21,811 nt of DNA from JBJHBY01 sp050485745 (lineage in GTDB: Bacteria; Pseudomonadota; Gammaproteobacteria; Pseudomonadales; CAMLJR01): positions 1-21,811 of the forward strand of contig JBJHBY010000027.1 of assembly GCA_050485745.1 (NCBI GenBank), read 5' to 3'. The notes under the pieces are model-generated. The model had not been told where the DNA came from and did not search any database. It saw nothing but the letters and a program-made list of their open reading frames with translations. This document shows positions 8,561 through 15,494 of the stretch, piece by piece. The position numbers were made by a program, and so were the translations under genes. Position 1 is the stretch's first letter; each line of letters starts with the position of its first letter.

Positions 8561-9625
8561 TCAGCCCACCTCGGCCAGTAATTCGGCCAGACACGCGGCG
8601 GCGGGGTTCTCCAGCCAGATGGTCTGCCCGGGCGGCAGGTCCCCCCGCGCCACCAGGCGATTCATGACGCGCACCACAATGGCCGCGTAGCGGGCCGCCG
8701 CGAACACCTCGTGAAACACCAGGTCGTTGACGCCGCGGCCGGAAAAAGCCTCATACATGGCGCGCTGTTCCTCCCGGGTAGGGTCTCCGGGCAGGCGCTG
8801 GCCGTCGGGGTGCATGGTGCGGTCGAACATCAGCCACCAGCCCAGATCCTGCTCCGGAGCGCCGATGGAGGCCGCCTCGAAGTCGGTCACGCAGGCGACC
8901 TCGAAATCGCGCCAGATGATATTGCCCGGTCGGGGATCGCCCCAGCAGAAACCCACCTCCCGATCCCGCGGCAGGTTGGCGTGCAACCAGGCAAAGGCCC
9001 GCTCCAGGTCGGGATGATGGCGCTCACCCAGCTCACGCCGGGCGTAGTCTTCCCACAGGCGCAGCTGGCAAGCGGTTCCCGGTGTTTCCCCCGGTGCCAC
9101 CAGCCACTCCAGCCCGGCGCCGCGCCAATCCATGCGGTGCAGGGCGGCCAGTGCGCGCAGGCCGTTTTCGATCATCTGCCGGCGCTGCCCGGGGTCGGCT
9201 TCGGCGAAGAACCCCGCGGCGGTATAGGGCGGATCCTCCGTGGCGACGTCGCCCTCGACAAAGGCCATCACGAAGAACGGCGCCCCCAGCACCGAGGCGT
9301 CGCTTTCATAGCCCAGCAGCGATGCCACCGGCACGCAGCCCGACGCCGCCACCGCGCGCATCACCCGGAACTGGATATCCACCTCGACATCGAGGCCGGG
9401 AGCCTGCTGCGGATAGACGGCGGGCTCGGGCACCTCCCGGCGCAACACCAGGCGCCGGGGCTGAGATTCTCCCCCGCGCTCGATGTCGGCTTCAAACATC
9501 AGCGTCTCGGCGGAAAAGCCGCTTTTGGGCCTGCGCAACTCACCCACCCGAACCCGCTGGATCTCCGGGTCACGCTGCCGCAGCCAGCGCTCCAGCGCCG
9601 CGCGGGTATCGTCATCCTGTGCCAT
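8561..9625 (-). CDS. APH/FadE36-like phosphotransferase family protein
   Basis: A 354-residue protein of the aminoglycoside phosphotransferase-like kinase fold (PF01636). The catalytic loop reads CWGDPRPGNIIW with Asp230 and Asn235; the metal-binding motif is VTDFEAASIGAPEQDLGWW with Asp248. The usual Brenner-loop His is replaced by a Trp-Gly-Asp arrangement, as is common in the FadE36-like branch. N-lobe strands are at LVLRREVPEP (59-68) and PFFVMAFVEGD (116-126). This branch is linked to acyl-CoA or lipid metabolism rather than antibiotic resistance; the phosphate acceptor is unknown. ATG 9625 is selected because it begins the conserved region and has GAAGG just upstream, though the spacing is short; an earlier in-frame ATG near 9661 has no ribosome site. 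It pairs with the DUF7064-type gene. Confidence 0.87.
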   Translation of the reverse strand: MAQDDDTRAALERWLRQRDPEIQRVRVGELRRPKSGFSAETLMFEADIERGGESQPRRLVLRREVPEPAVYPQQAPGLDVEVDIQFRVMRAVAASGCVPVASLLGYESDASVLGAPFFVMAFVEGDVATEDPPYTAAGFFAEADPGQRRQMIENGLRALAALHRMDWRGAGLEWLVAPGETPGTACQLRLWEDYARRELGERHHPDLERAFAWLHANLPRDREVGFCWGDPRPGNIIWRDFEVACVTDFEAASIGAPEQDLGWWLMFDRTMHPDGQRLPGDPTREEQRAMYEAFSGRGVNDLVFHEVFAAARYAAIVVRVMNRLVARGDLPPGQTIWLENPAAACLAELLAEVG

Positions 9626-9734
9626 GCCTTCGCATCCCCCAAACCCGATCAGCGGCAGCATTGCCGAATCATGCCGCCGCTGACAAGGAGCATGGAGAAA
9701 CCTTAATAAGCAGGTCCGGGGAAAGCGCACTGTT

Positions 9735-9773
9735 GCCGCGTGAACGGAGCCATGCGGGCTCCGCCCACACGGC
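9735..9773 (-). terminator. Imperfect hairpin after the hydroxylase gene
   Basis: It starts 1 nt beyond the stop codon of the minus-strand sterol-desaturase gene. The core is a perfect 7-bp stem CGGAGCC/GGCTCCG (9745-9751 and 9757-9763) with an outer stem GCCGCGTG/CACACGGC containing one mismatch. No U-run follows on the minus strand, so it may act as a transcript 3' end or only partly terminate. Confidence 0.45.
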
Positions 9774-9774
9774 C

Positions 9775-10704
9775 TCAGCGGGGCGGCGTCTGCCGGTAGC
9801 GGGACCAGCGGAACGGCACGGCCATCTGCGCCAGAAAGCCCCTGGGGAAATGCTCCATGCCGTCGATACCAATCTGCTCCGGCCCCTGCGGCCCGGGGAA
9901 GAAACGGGTGCGGAATACGATATCCCAGATGATCAGGGTCAGGCCGTAGTTGTTGTTGGCTTCCTCAATGCGCCGCGAGTGGTGCCAGCGGTGCAGCTCC
10001 GCCATGCTGAACACCCAGTTCAGCGGCCCCAGGCGCACGTCGATATTGGCGTGCTGGAACAGGCCGTGCACCGATTGCAGCACGAAGTACAGGGTCATGC
10101 ACTCCAGCGGCACTCCCAGCACGATGGCAATGGGTAGCGAGGCCAGGGTGGTGAGGGCGGCACCGACGGGATGGTCACGGCCGGCGTTGAACCAGTACAG
10201 ACGCCCCGGGCTGTGGTGGACTGCATGGAAGCGCCACAGGGCATCCCACTCATGGCTGGCGCGGTGGATCCAGTAGCAGCCAAACTCGATCAGCACCGCC
10301 GCCAGGGCGAGCTGGCCGAGCAGTGGCCAGTGGCTGGGCCACAAGCTGCTGCCCCAACTGGCGCTTGCCCAGGCCGCCAACGGCAGCAGCAGCATCACCA
10401 GCAGAACCTTGACCAGCTCGATGGTGGCGTAGCTGGAGAACAGGTTGTGAAACAGGTCGGTGAGGATGTCCCCCTGGCTGTGGTTCCAGTCCCGCCGGAA
10501 GGGCAGCCAGCGCTCGGCCAGGGCGATGATGATCCAGGTCACCATGGATACGGCGCCCAGCACCAGCGGCGGTTCCAGCCCGGCGCCGAAGGCCCACAGG
10601 CTCACGGCCAGGGCGGTACCCAGCACGAGCGGAAAGATCAACCGTTTGGCCAGCCAGCGCACGGGGTCATCCCGGTGCGGCTGCGTTGTGGACAGCGCTT
10701 GCAT
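9775..10704 (-). CDS. Sterol desaturase/fatty acid hydroxylase family membrane enzyme
   Basis: A 309-residue integral membrane non-haem di-iron oxygenase (PF04116). The histidine clusters are all visible: HRASH at 147-151, HAVHH at 160-164, HGLFQH at 213-218, and ELHRWHHS at 237-243. Hydrophobic segments lie about 22-42, 46-64, 96-114, 128-145 and 185-212. It probably hydroxylates or desaturates a lipid, sterol or carotenoid-type substrate at the inner membrane using O2; which one is not readable. The ATG at 10704 has a near-perfect AAAGGAGG site 7 nt upstream, ruling out the longer reading to 10797. It is transcribed away from the TetR gene, with a candidate palindromic operator in the shared 142-bp region, so repression by that regulator is likely. 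Confidence 0.9.
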   Translation of the reverse strand: MQALSTTQPHRDDPVRWLAKRLIFPLVLGTALAVSLWAFGAGLEPPLVLGAVSMVTWIIIALAERWLPFRRDWNHSQGDILTDLFHNLFSSYATIELVKVLLVMLLLPLAAWASASWGSSLWPSHWPLLGQLALAAVLIEFGCYWIHRASHEWDALWRFHAVHHSPGRLYWFNAGRDHPVGAALTTLASLPIAIVLGVPLECMTLYFVLQSVHGLFQHANIDVRLGPLNWVFSMAELHRWHHSRRIEEANNNYGLTLIIWDIVFRTRFFPGPQGPEQIGIDGMEHFPRGFLAQMAVPFRWSRYRQTPPR

Positions 10705-10798
10705 GACGTCCTCCTTTAGAGCATTTTCAGCTAGCATAAAAACCCTGGAGGCTTCGCACCACTCCGGTTCGAGAGGGCAAGAATGCACATAATCCATT

Positions 10799-10819
10799 GA
10801 TTAAAATAAGAATTTAATC
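10799..10819. promoter_or_regulatory. Candidate TetR operator palindrome
   Basis: GATTAAA and TTTAATC form a perfect 7-bp inverted repeat around a 7-nt centre; allowing one mismatch it extends to 9 bp arms around 3 nt. It is the most AT-rich stretch of the divergent region, 27 bp before the TetR start codon. Size and placement fit an autoregulatory TetR operator, but this is inferred, not demonstrated. Confidence 0.45.
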
Positions 10820-10846
10820 CCGCATCACGCGCAGCTCGGGTTTTCC

Positions 10847-11491
10847 ATGACACCAGCCAAGGCACCACCACCACCCCGCCGCCGGCCGCGCCAGTCGCGC
10901 TCCCGGGAGCTGGTGCGCGCCATCCGCGAGGCCGGTCTGCTGATTCTGGAAGAGGAAGGGGCCGAGGCTCTGACCACCAACCGCATTGCCGAGCGGGCCG
11001 GCGTCGGCATCGGCTCCCTGTATCGCTATTACCCGGACAAGCAGGCGATTCTCGCCGACATCTTCGACGAGAAACTGCAGGCCATCGATGCGCTGTATCG
11101 CCAGACCCTGGCGGAGCGGGACCTGGAGGCGCTGCCGCTGCGTGAGCAGATCCGGCACATGATCGAAACGCCGGTGCAGCTCTCGCTGGAGCTGCTGCGG
11201 TTGCACGCGACGTTCTTCCAGCACCACCACCCTGCCTTTGAGATCAGTTACCGGCGCAGCCCCGATGGTGAGCACAGTTGGGCGGAGTGGGCGGAGCAGT
11301 GGTGGCAGCGGGTGCTGGAGCAGCGCCGGGCTGAGTTGCGCGTGTGCGACCCGGCACTGGCGGCACGCACGGTGCTGCTGGCCAGTCGCGGTGCCATCGA
11401 CGCCGCCATCGAGCGTCAGCCCGCCCTGCTGGAAGACCCGGCCTTTAGCGATGCCCTGGTGGAGATGGCCTGTCGCTATCTGCTGCCCTGA
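10847..11491 (+). CDS. TetR family transcriptional regulator
   Basis: A 214-residue one-component regulator. A basic, proline-rich N-terminal tail (PPPPRRRPRQSRSR) precedes the TetR_N domain; the helix-turn-helix is about residues 43-66 (TTNRIAERAGVGIGSLYRYYPDK). The C-terminal two-thirds is helical and rich in Trp, His and Arg, as expected for a ligand-binding and dimer domain, possibly of the TetR_C class seen with lipid-responsive members. Ligand unknown. The ATG at 10847 has only a weak upstream CGGG, so expression may be low. It is divergent from the membrane hydroxylase gene, the most likely target, and probably represses itself through the palindrome at 10799-10819. It is followed on the same strand by rhlE after a 230-bp gap. 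Confidence 0.94.
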   Translation: MTPAKAPPPPRRRPRQSRSRELVRAIREAGLLILEEEGAEALTTNRIAERAGVGIGSLYRYYPDKQAILADIFDEKLQAIDALYRQTLAERDLEALPLREQIRHMIETPVQLSLELLRLHATFFQHHHPAFEISYRRSPDGEHSWAEWAEQWWQRVLEQRRAELRVCDPALAARTVLLASRGAIDAAIERQPALLEDPAFSDALVEMACRYLLP

Positions 11492-11721
11492 TGCGGCGGC
11501 GCGACCCGCAGCACTGCCAGGGACCCCGCTTCAGCCATAGGCACAAGCCGCACTCGTGCACGGGGCCCGTTTCGGGTATGCTGCGCCGCTGCCACGATCA
11601 GGCCGGAGCGGCGACTCGCTGTTTCCCCGTCCCCGCCGCCGGTCATTCATCCGTTGCCCCGGGCTGCGCGCCGCGCCAGCGACGCCGCCGTACCCACGCG
11701 GGCAATCTCAGAGTTTCCTTC
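11492..11721 (+). promoter_or_regulatory. Leader and promoter region of rhlE
   Basis: This 230-bp gene-free stretch holds a possible -10 element TATGCT at 11577-11582 preceded by GG, but no good -35 at the right distance. If used, it would give an untranslated leader of about 130 nt before the rhlE start, which is long and compatible with the leader-based regulation known for some RNA helicase genes. No riboswitch or terminator was recognised. Confidence 0.25.
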
Positions 11722-13071
11722 ATGTCTTTCGATACCCTCGGTTTATCCGAATCCCTGCTGCGCGCCGTGCGTGAACAGGGCTATGACACTCCCTCGCCGA
11801 TCCAGGCGAAAGCCATCCCCGCCGTGCTCGGTGGCCGCGATCTGCTCGCCGCCGCCCAGACCGGCACCGGCAAGACCGCAGGCTTCACCCTGCCCATCCT
11901 GCAGCGGCTCAGCGAACAGCCGCGCAGTGGTCGCGGCCGCCCGGTGCGCGCCCTGATACTGACCCCCACCCGCGAACTCGCCGCCCAGGTCGGCGAGAGC
12001 GTGGCCGAATACGGCCGTCACCTGGACCTGCGCTCGACGGTGGTCTTCGGCGGGGTCAAGATCAACCCGCAGATCGCGCGCCTGCGCGACGGCGTCGACA
12101 TCCTCGTGGCGACCCCCGGCCGCCTGCTCGACCTGCAGGGCCAGGGCGCCCTGCCTTTGGACAAGGTCGAGATCCTGGTACTGGACGAAGCCGACCGCAT
12201 GCTCGACATGGGCTTTATCCACGACATCCGCCGGGTGCTGCGGCTGCTACCGGCAAAACGCCAGAATCTGCTGTTCTCCGCCACCTTTTCCCAGGAAATC
12301 CGCAGCCTCGCCAAGGGCCTGCTGAACGACCCGCAGGAAATCGACGTAGCCCCGCGCAACACCACCGCGGAGCGGGTCGAGCAGTGGGTACATCCGGTGG
12401 ACAAGAGCAACAAGCCGGCGCTGCTCAGCCACCTGATCCGCCAGGGCAGCTGGGAGCAGGTACTGATCTTTACCCGCACCAAGCATGGCGCCAACCGCCT
12501 GGCACAGAAACTGGAGCGCGACGGCATCACCGCCGCGGCGATTCATGGCAACAAGAGCCAGAATGCCCGCACCAAGGCGCTGGCGGACTTCAAGGCCGGC
12601 GGGATCCGCGCCCTGGTGGCCACCGACATCGCCGCACGCGGTCTGGATATCGAGCAACTGCCGCAGGTGGTGAACTTTGAGCTGCCCAACGTGGCAGAAG
12701 ATTACGTGCACCGCATCGGCCGCACCGGTCGCGCCGGGGCCAGCGGGCGCGCGGTATCACTGGTCAGCGCCGATGAGCGTGGCCTGCTGAAAGGCATCGA
12801 GCGGCTGGTGAAGCAGTCCCTGCGCGCGGAGATCGTCGCCGGCTTCGAGCCCGGCACAGCCCCGGCCAACGCGGCGGATGACGATGACGAGCGCCCGCCG
12901 CGGCCACCCCGTCGCAACACCAGCCCCCGGGGCCAGGGTCGCGGCAATCCGGGGGGTGGCAGCACCAGCCGTGGCAACCCGGGCCGCGGCAATACCGCGG
13001 GGCAGCCCGCCAACCGCCACCCCGGTGACCCGCAGCGCCGGCGCCGGTCCGGCGGCAATGGCAATCGGTAG
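11722..13071 (+). CDS. rhlE: DEAD-box ATP-dependent RNA helicase RhlE
   Basis: A 449-residue RNA helicase that unwinds short RNA duplexes using ATP; in relatives it acts in ribosome assembly and RNA decay. All motifs are readable: Q motif GYDTPSPIQ (20-28), motif I AAQTGTGKT (44-52), Ia PTRELAAQV (82-90), TPGR (131-134), DEAD (155-158) in VLDEADRMLDMGF, SAT (186-188), TRTKHGANRL (251-260), ATDIAARGLDI (300-310) and HRIGRTGR (330-337). The C-terminal tail from about 388 is a disordered Arg/Gly/Pro-rich region with repeated RGNPG units, typical of RhlE and involved in RNA binding. The ATG at 11722 is where homology begins; a longer in-frame reading from 11491 is low-complexity. The ribosome site is weak. 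The gene is followed by a repeat-rich spacer. Confidence 0.95.
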   Translation: MSFDTLGLSESLLRAVREQGYDTPSPIQAKAIPAVLGGRDLLAAAQTGTGKTAGFTLPILQRLSEQPRSGRGRPVRALILTPTRELAAQVGESVAEYGRHLDLRSTVVFGGVKINPQIARLRDGVDILVATPGRLLDLQGQGALPLDKVEILVLDEADRMLDMGFIHDIRRVLRLLPAKRQNLLFSATFSQEIRSLAKGLLNDPQEIDVAPRNTTAERVEQWVHPVDKSNKPALLSHLIRQGSWEQVLIFTRTKHGANRLAQKLERDGITAAAIHGNKSQNARTKALADFKAGGIRALVATDIAARGLDIEQLPQVVNFELPNVAEDYVHRIGRTGRAGASGRAVSLVSADERGLLKGIERLVKQSLRAEIVAGFEPGTAPANAADDDDERPPRPPRRNTSPRGQGRGNPGGGSTSRGNPGRGNTAGQPANRHPGDPQRRRRSGGNGNR

Positions 13072-13138
13072 TTTGTAAAGCGCGGAAGACGCAGGGTGGA
13101 GTGCCTCCAGAAAAGGGAGATGGGTGGTAGGTGGTATT

Positions 13139-13162
13139 GACGGTGACGGTGACGGTGACGGT
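13139..13162. repeat. GACGGT hexamer tandem repeat
   Basis: Four perfect consecutive copies of GACGGT abut and slightly overlap the left arm of the neighbouring inverted repeat. It is a short microsatellite-like tract in the spacer between rhlE and the sodium channel gene. Confidence 0.9.
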
Positions 13163-13271
13163 GGAAAAGGCTGCGCCGTTTTCCACCCTACGTGCCATTC
13201 CAGCTCCGGGATTGCCACGCACCACACAAATCTCAACGGCAGGGTGGAAAACGGCGCAGCCTTTTCCACCG
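13159..13271. repeat. Nested inverted repeat with perfect 31-bp arms
   Basis: Arms at 13159-13189 and 13241-13271 are exact inverted copies over 31 bp, separated by 51 bp. Each arm is itself nearly palindromic: GGTGGAAAAGGC and GCCGTTTTCCACC around TGC with a single-base bulge. The whole therefore can fold either as one long hairpin or as two short ones. This arrangement of paired, inverted REP-like units in an intergenic space resembles clustered extragenic palindromes common in gammaproteobacteria. A 10-bp piece of the unit (GCAGGGTGGA) also occurs at 13091-13100, perhaps a decayed copy. No transposase is present nearby. It may also protect the rhlE transcript end. Confidence 0.88.
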
Positions 13272-13332
13272 CCTTTGTGTCTCCCACCTCCCCTCTCCGC
13301 CAAACGTCTCCCCGCACCCCACCCACCCCCGT

Positions 13333-13338
13333 TATACT
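13333..13338 (+). promoter_or_regulatory. Candidate -10 element for the sodium channel gene
   Basis: TATACT, a five-of-six match to the -10 consensus, lies 35 bp before the channel start codon. The expected -35 position is C-rich and does not match, so an activator or weak basal expression is possible. A GGAG ribosome site follows at 13365-13368. Confidence 0.35.
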
Positions 13339-13372
13339 CCACCCCGTCATCCGCACAGCAACCCGGAGCCCC

Positions 13373-14203
13373 ATGAACACCGCAACCACCGCGCCCGGCT
13401 GGCGTATCCGGCTGGAAGCGTGGGTCGAAAGCCCGCGCATCCGCAACATCATCACCGCACTGATCATCATCAACGCCATCGTTCTCGGGCTGGAGACCTC
13501 GGCACAGGCCCGGGAGCTGGCGGGCCCGGCACTGCAGCTGGTGAACGGCGTGGTGCTGGCGGCCTTCGTCATCGAAATCGCCGTCAAGTTGCTGGCCATG
13601 GGGCCGCGCTTTTTTCGCTCCGGCTGGAACGTGTTCGACTTCCTGATCGTGGGCATGTCCCTGCTGCCCGCCTCCGGGCCGATGTCGATCCTGCGCGCCC
13701 TGCGCATCCTGCGGATGCTGCGCCTGCTCTCCAGCGTCAAGCGCCTGCGCATGCTGGTGGACTCGCTGCTGCACGCCCTGCCCGGCATCGGCTGGAGCGC
13801 CGCCCTGCTGCTGATGATGTTCTATATCTTCGGCGTGATGGGCACCGAGCTGTTCGGCGCATCCTTCCCGGAATGGTTCGGCACCCTCGGCGCCAGTATC
13901 TACAGCCTGTTCCAGATCATGACCCTAGAGAGCTGGTCCATGGGCATCGCGCGCCCGGTGATGGCAGTATACCCCTACGCCTGGGTCTACTTCGTCCCGT
14001 TCATCCTGATCTCCAGCTTTATGGTGCTGAACCTGTTCATTGCCATCATCGTCAGCGCCACCCAGGAAGTACACGAGAGCGAGCAGCGCGCGGAGCGCCA
14101 GGCCGCGGACGAGCGCGCCCACGGCGAGCGCGAGGAGATGCTGCTGATGCTGCGGGAAATCCAGGCGCGGCTCGAGCGCATGGAGGCCGGGCGGAAGCAC
14201 TGA
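13373..14203 (+). CDS. Bacterial voltage-gated sodium channel (NaChBac/NavMs family)
   Basis: A 276-residue, single-domain six-helix channel that assembles as a homotetramer in the inner membrane. S1 is about 24-42, S2 51-76, S3 85-100, S4 104-127, S5 141-162, pore helix and filter 172-190, S6 202-232. The selectivity filter is TLESWSM (184-190), the sodium-selective signature of BacNav channels such as NavAb and NavMs. S4 has gating arginines at 108, 111, 114 and 117 in a strict every-third-residue pattern. After S6 comes a polar neck and a C-terminal coiled coil (about 252-272) that in relatives drives tetramer assembly. ATG 13373 has GGAG 4 nt upstream; an in-frame reading from 13124 runs through repeats and is rejected. 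In known cases these channels serve sodium homeostasis, motility or pH behaviour; the role here is not shown by neighbours. Confidence 0.96.
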   Translation: MNTATTAPGWRIRLEAWVESPRIRNIITALIIINAIVLGLETSAQARELAGPALQLVNGVVLAAFVIEIAVKLLAMGPRFFRSGWNVFDFLIVGMSLLPASGPMSILRALRILRMLRLLSSVKRLRMLVDSLLHALPGIGWSAALLLMMFYIFGVMGTELFGASFPEWFGTLGASIYSLFQIMTLESWSMGIARPVMAVYPYAWVYFVPFILISSFMVLNLFIAIIVSATQEVHESEQRAERQAADERAHGEREEMLLMLREIQARLERMEAGRKH

Positions 14204-14268
14204 CCGGTGCCTCCGCAACTTGCGCGGCACGAAGCGGTCCAATTCAGGTGCACCATCAGTCATTCACC

Positions 14269-14299
14269 CCCGGCAATGCCCCCTGCAGGCAATGCCGGG
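14269..14299 (+). other. Hairpin between channel and dehydrogenase genes
   Basis: CCCGGCAATGCC and GGCAATGCCGGG pair at 11 of 12 positions around a 7-nt loop. It lies 65 bp after the channel stop and 20 bp before the dehydrogenase start, just upstream of the GGAG ribosome site. It could end the channel transcript or modulate translation; there is no T-run. Confidence 0.45.
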
Positions 14300-14319
14300 A
14301 AAGCGACCGGAGCACAACG

Positions 14320-15435
14320 ATGAACAAGACACCCTTCCGCGCCGCCCTTGCAGGACTGCTGCTCCTGCCCCTGGCCGCCCTCGGCGGCACCCACTCCTCG
14401 GAACACCATGACTACCGTGTCGAAACCCTGGTCGAGGGGCTCGACTTCCCCTGGGCCCTGGCCTTCCTGCCCAATGGCGACTGGCTGATCACCGAGCGCG
14501 ATGGCCGGTTGCGCTGGGTGCGGGACGGCGAGTTGCAGCCAGGGTCCGTGTCCGGCGTGCCCGACGTCCATGCCGAGCGCCAGGGTGGGCTGCTCGACGT
14601 GGTGCTGCACCCGGATTTCGAAAACAACCGCTGGGTCTACCTGAGTTATGCCATACGCCGCGCTGACGGCAAGCTGAGCACCGCAATGGGGCGCGGCGAG
14701 TGGCACGACGGTCGCCTGGAAAACTATGAGGAACTGTTCGTTGCCGACGCCTGGGCCGAGGGCGGCCGTCACCATGGCAGTCGCATCCTGTTCGACGACG
14801 ATGGCTTCCTGTTCCTGACCGTTGGCGACCGCGGCGAGCGCCACCGCGCCCAGGACCCACACGATCACGCCGGCACCACCCTGCGCCTGCACGACGACGG
14901 CAGTATCCCCGCGGACAACCCCTTCGTGGGCCGCAACGATGGCGACGAGGCGGTCTGGACCTGGGGCAACCGCAACGCCCAGGGTATGGCCCTGCACCCC
15001 GAACGTCGCGAGGTCTGGCAGCATGAGCACGGCCCCCGCGGCGGCGATGAAATCAACCGGATCCAGCCCGGGGTGAACTATGGCTGGCCCGTGATCACCC
15101 ATGGCCGCGAGTACCACGGCCCACGCATCGGCCCCGCGGAAAAGGACGGCCTGGAGCAGCCACTGATGCACTGGACGCCCTCCATCGCCCCCTCCGGCAT
15201 GGCCTTCTACACCGGCGATGCCTTCCCGAAGTGGCGGGGTGACGTGCTGGTCGGCGCACTGGCCGGGCGCCACCTGGCCCGGGTCAGCTTCGACGGCGAG
15301 ATGAAGGTCGGGCAGGAGCAGCTGCTGCAAGGCAAGGCCCGCATTCGCGACGTACGCGTGGGGCCCGACGGCCTGATCTATGTACTGACCGACGACAGCG
15401 ATGGCCAGCTGCTGCGACTGTCTCCCGCAGAGTAA
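14320..15435 (+). CDS. PQQ-dependent aldose sugar dehydrogenase (YliI/Asd-like)
   Basis: A 371-residue secreted beta-propeller enzyme of the soluble glucose dehydrogenase family (GSDH, PF07995), the same length as E. coli YliI. A signal peptide (lysine and arginine, then AALAGLLLLPLAALGG) predicts periplasmic export with cleavage near residues 21-24. Family motifs: GLDFPWALAFLPNGDWLITER (40-60), GLLDVVLHPDF (90-100), GGRHHGSRILFDDDGFLFLTVGDRG (148-172), WGNRNAQGMALHP (215-227), EHGPRGGDEIN (236-246) and NYGWP (253-257). It should oxidise an aldose at C1 with PQQ as cofactor and calcium as ligand; no pqq biosynthesis genes are in view. The ATG at 14320 is set by GGAG 7 nt upstream and by the signal peptide; a much longer in-frame reading overlaps the channel gene and is a shadow. 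Confidence 0.93.
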   Translation: MNKTPFRAALAGLLLLPLAALGGTHSSEHHDYRVETLVEGLDFPWALAFLPNGDWLITERDGRLRWVRDGELQPGSVSGVPDVHAERQGGLLDVVLHPDFENNRWVYLSYAIRRADGKLSTAMGRGEWHDGRLENYEELFVADAWAEGGRHHGSRILFDDDGFLFLTVGDRGERHRAQDPHDHAGTTLRLHDDGSIPADNPFVGRNDGDEAVWTWGNRNAQGMALHPERREVWQHEHGPRGGDEINRIQPGVNYGWPVITHGREYHGPRIGPAEKDGLEQPLMHWTPSIAPSGMAFYTGDAFPKWRGDVLVGALAGRHLARVSFDGEMKVGQEQLLQGKARIRDVRVGPDGLIYVLTDDSDGQLLRLSPAE

Positions 15436-15444
15436 GCAGGGCTG

Positions 15445-15473
15445 CCGGGGCAACGCCGGATGGCGTGCCCCGG
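15445..15473. terminator. Hairpin between convergent genes
   Basis: CCGGGGC and GCCCCGG enclose an inner stem CGCC/GGCG with a GGAT loop and a small bulge. It lies 9 bp after the dehydrogenase stop and 21 bp before the oxygenase stop, where two transcripts converge. A partial direct repeat, CCCGGGAGAAAA at 15469-15480 and CCCGGGAGAGAAAA at 15481-15494, follows. It lacks a T-run on the plus strand, so efficiency is uncertain. Confidence 0.5.
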
Positions 15474-15494
15474 GAGAAAACCCGGGAGAGAAAA

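Noticed and set aside
8561..9625. Phosphotransferase considered as an antibiotic-resistance aminoglycoside kinase
   Set aside because: The catalytic loop lacks the HxD form of true aminoglycoside kinases and the sequence follows the FadE36-like branch next to a DUF7064-type gene.
12757..13788. Minus-strand frames of about 340 codons across the rhlE end, the inverted repeat and the channel start
   Set aside because: They run through intergenic palindromes and oppose two strongly supported genes; no domain is visible.
13192..14319. N-terminal extension of the PQQ dehydrogenase reading frame
   Set aside because: It overlaps the sodium channel in another frame, is basic and low-complexity, and a signal peptide with a ribosome site marks the true start at 14320.
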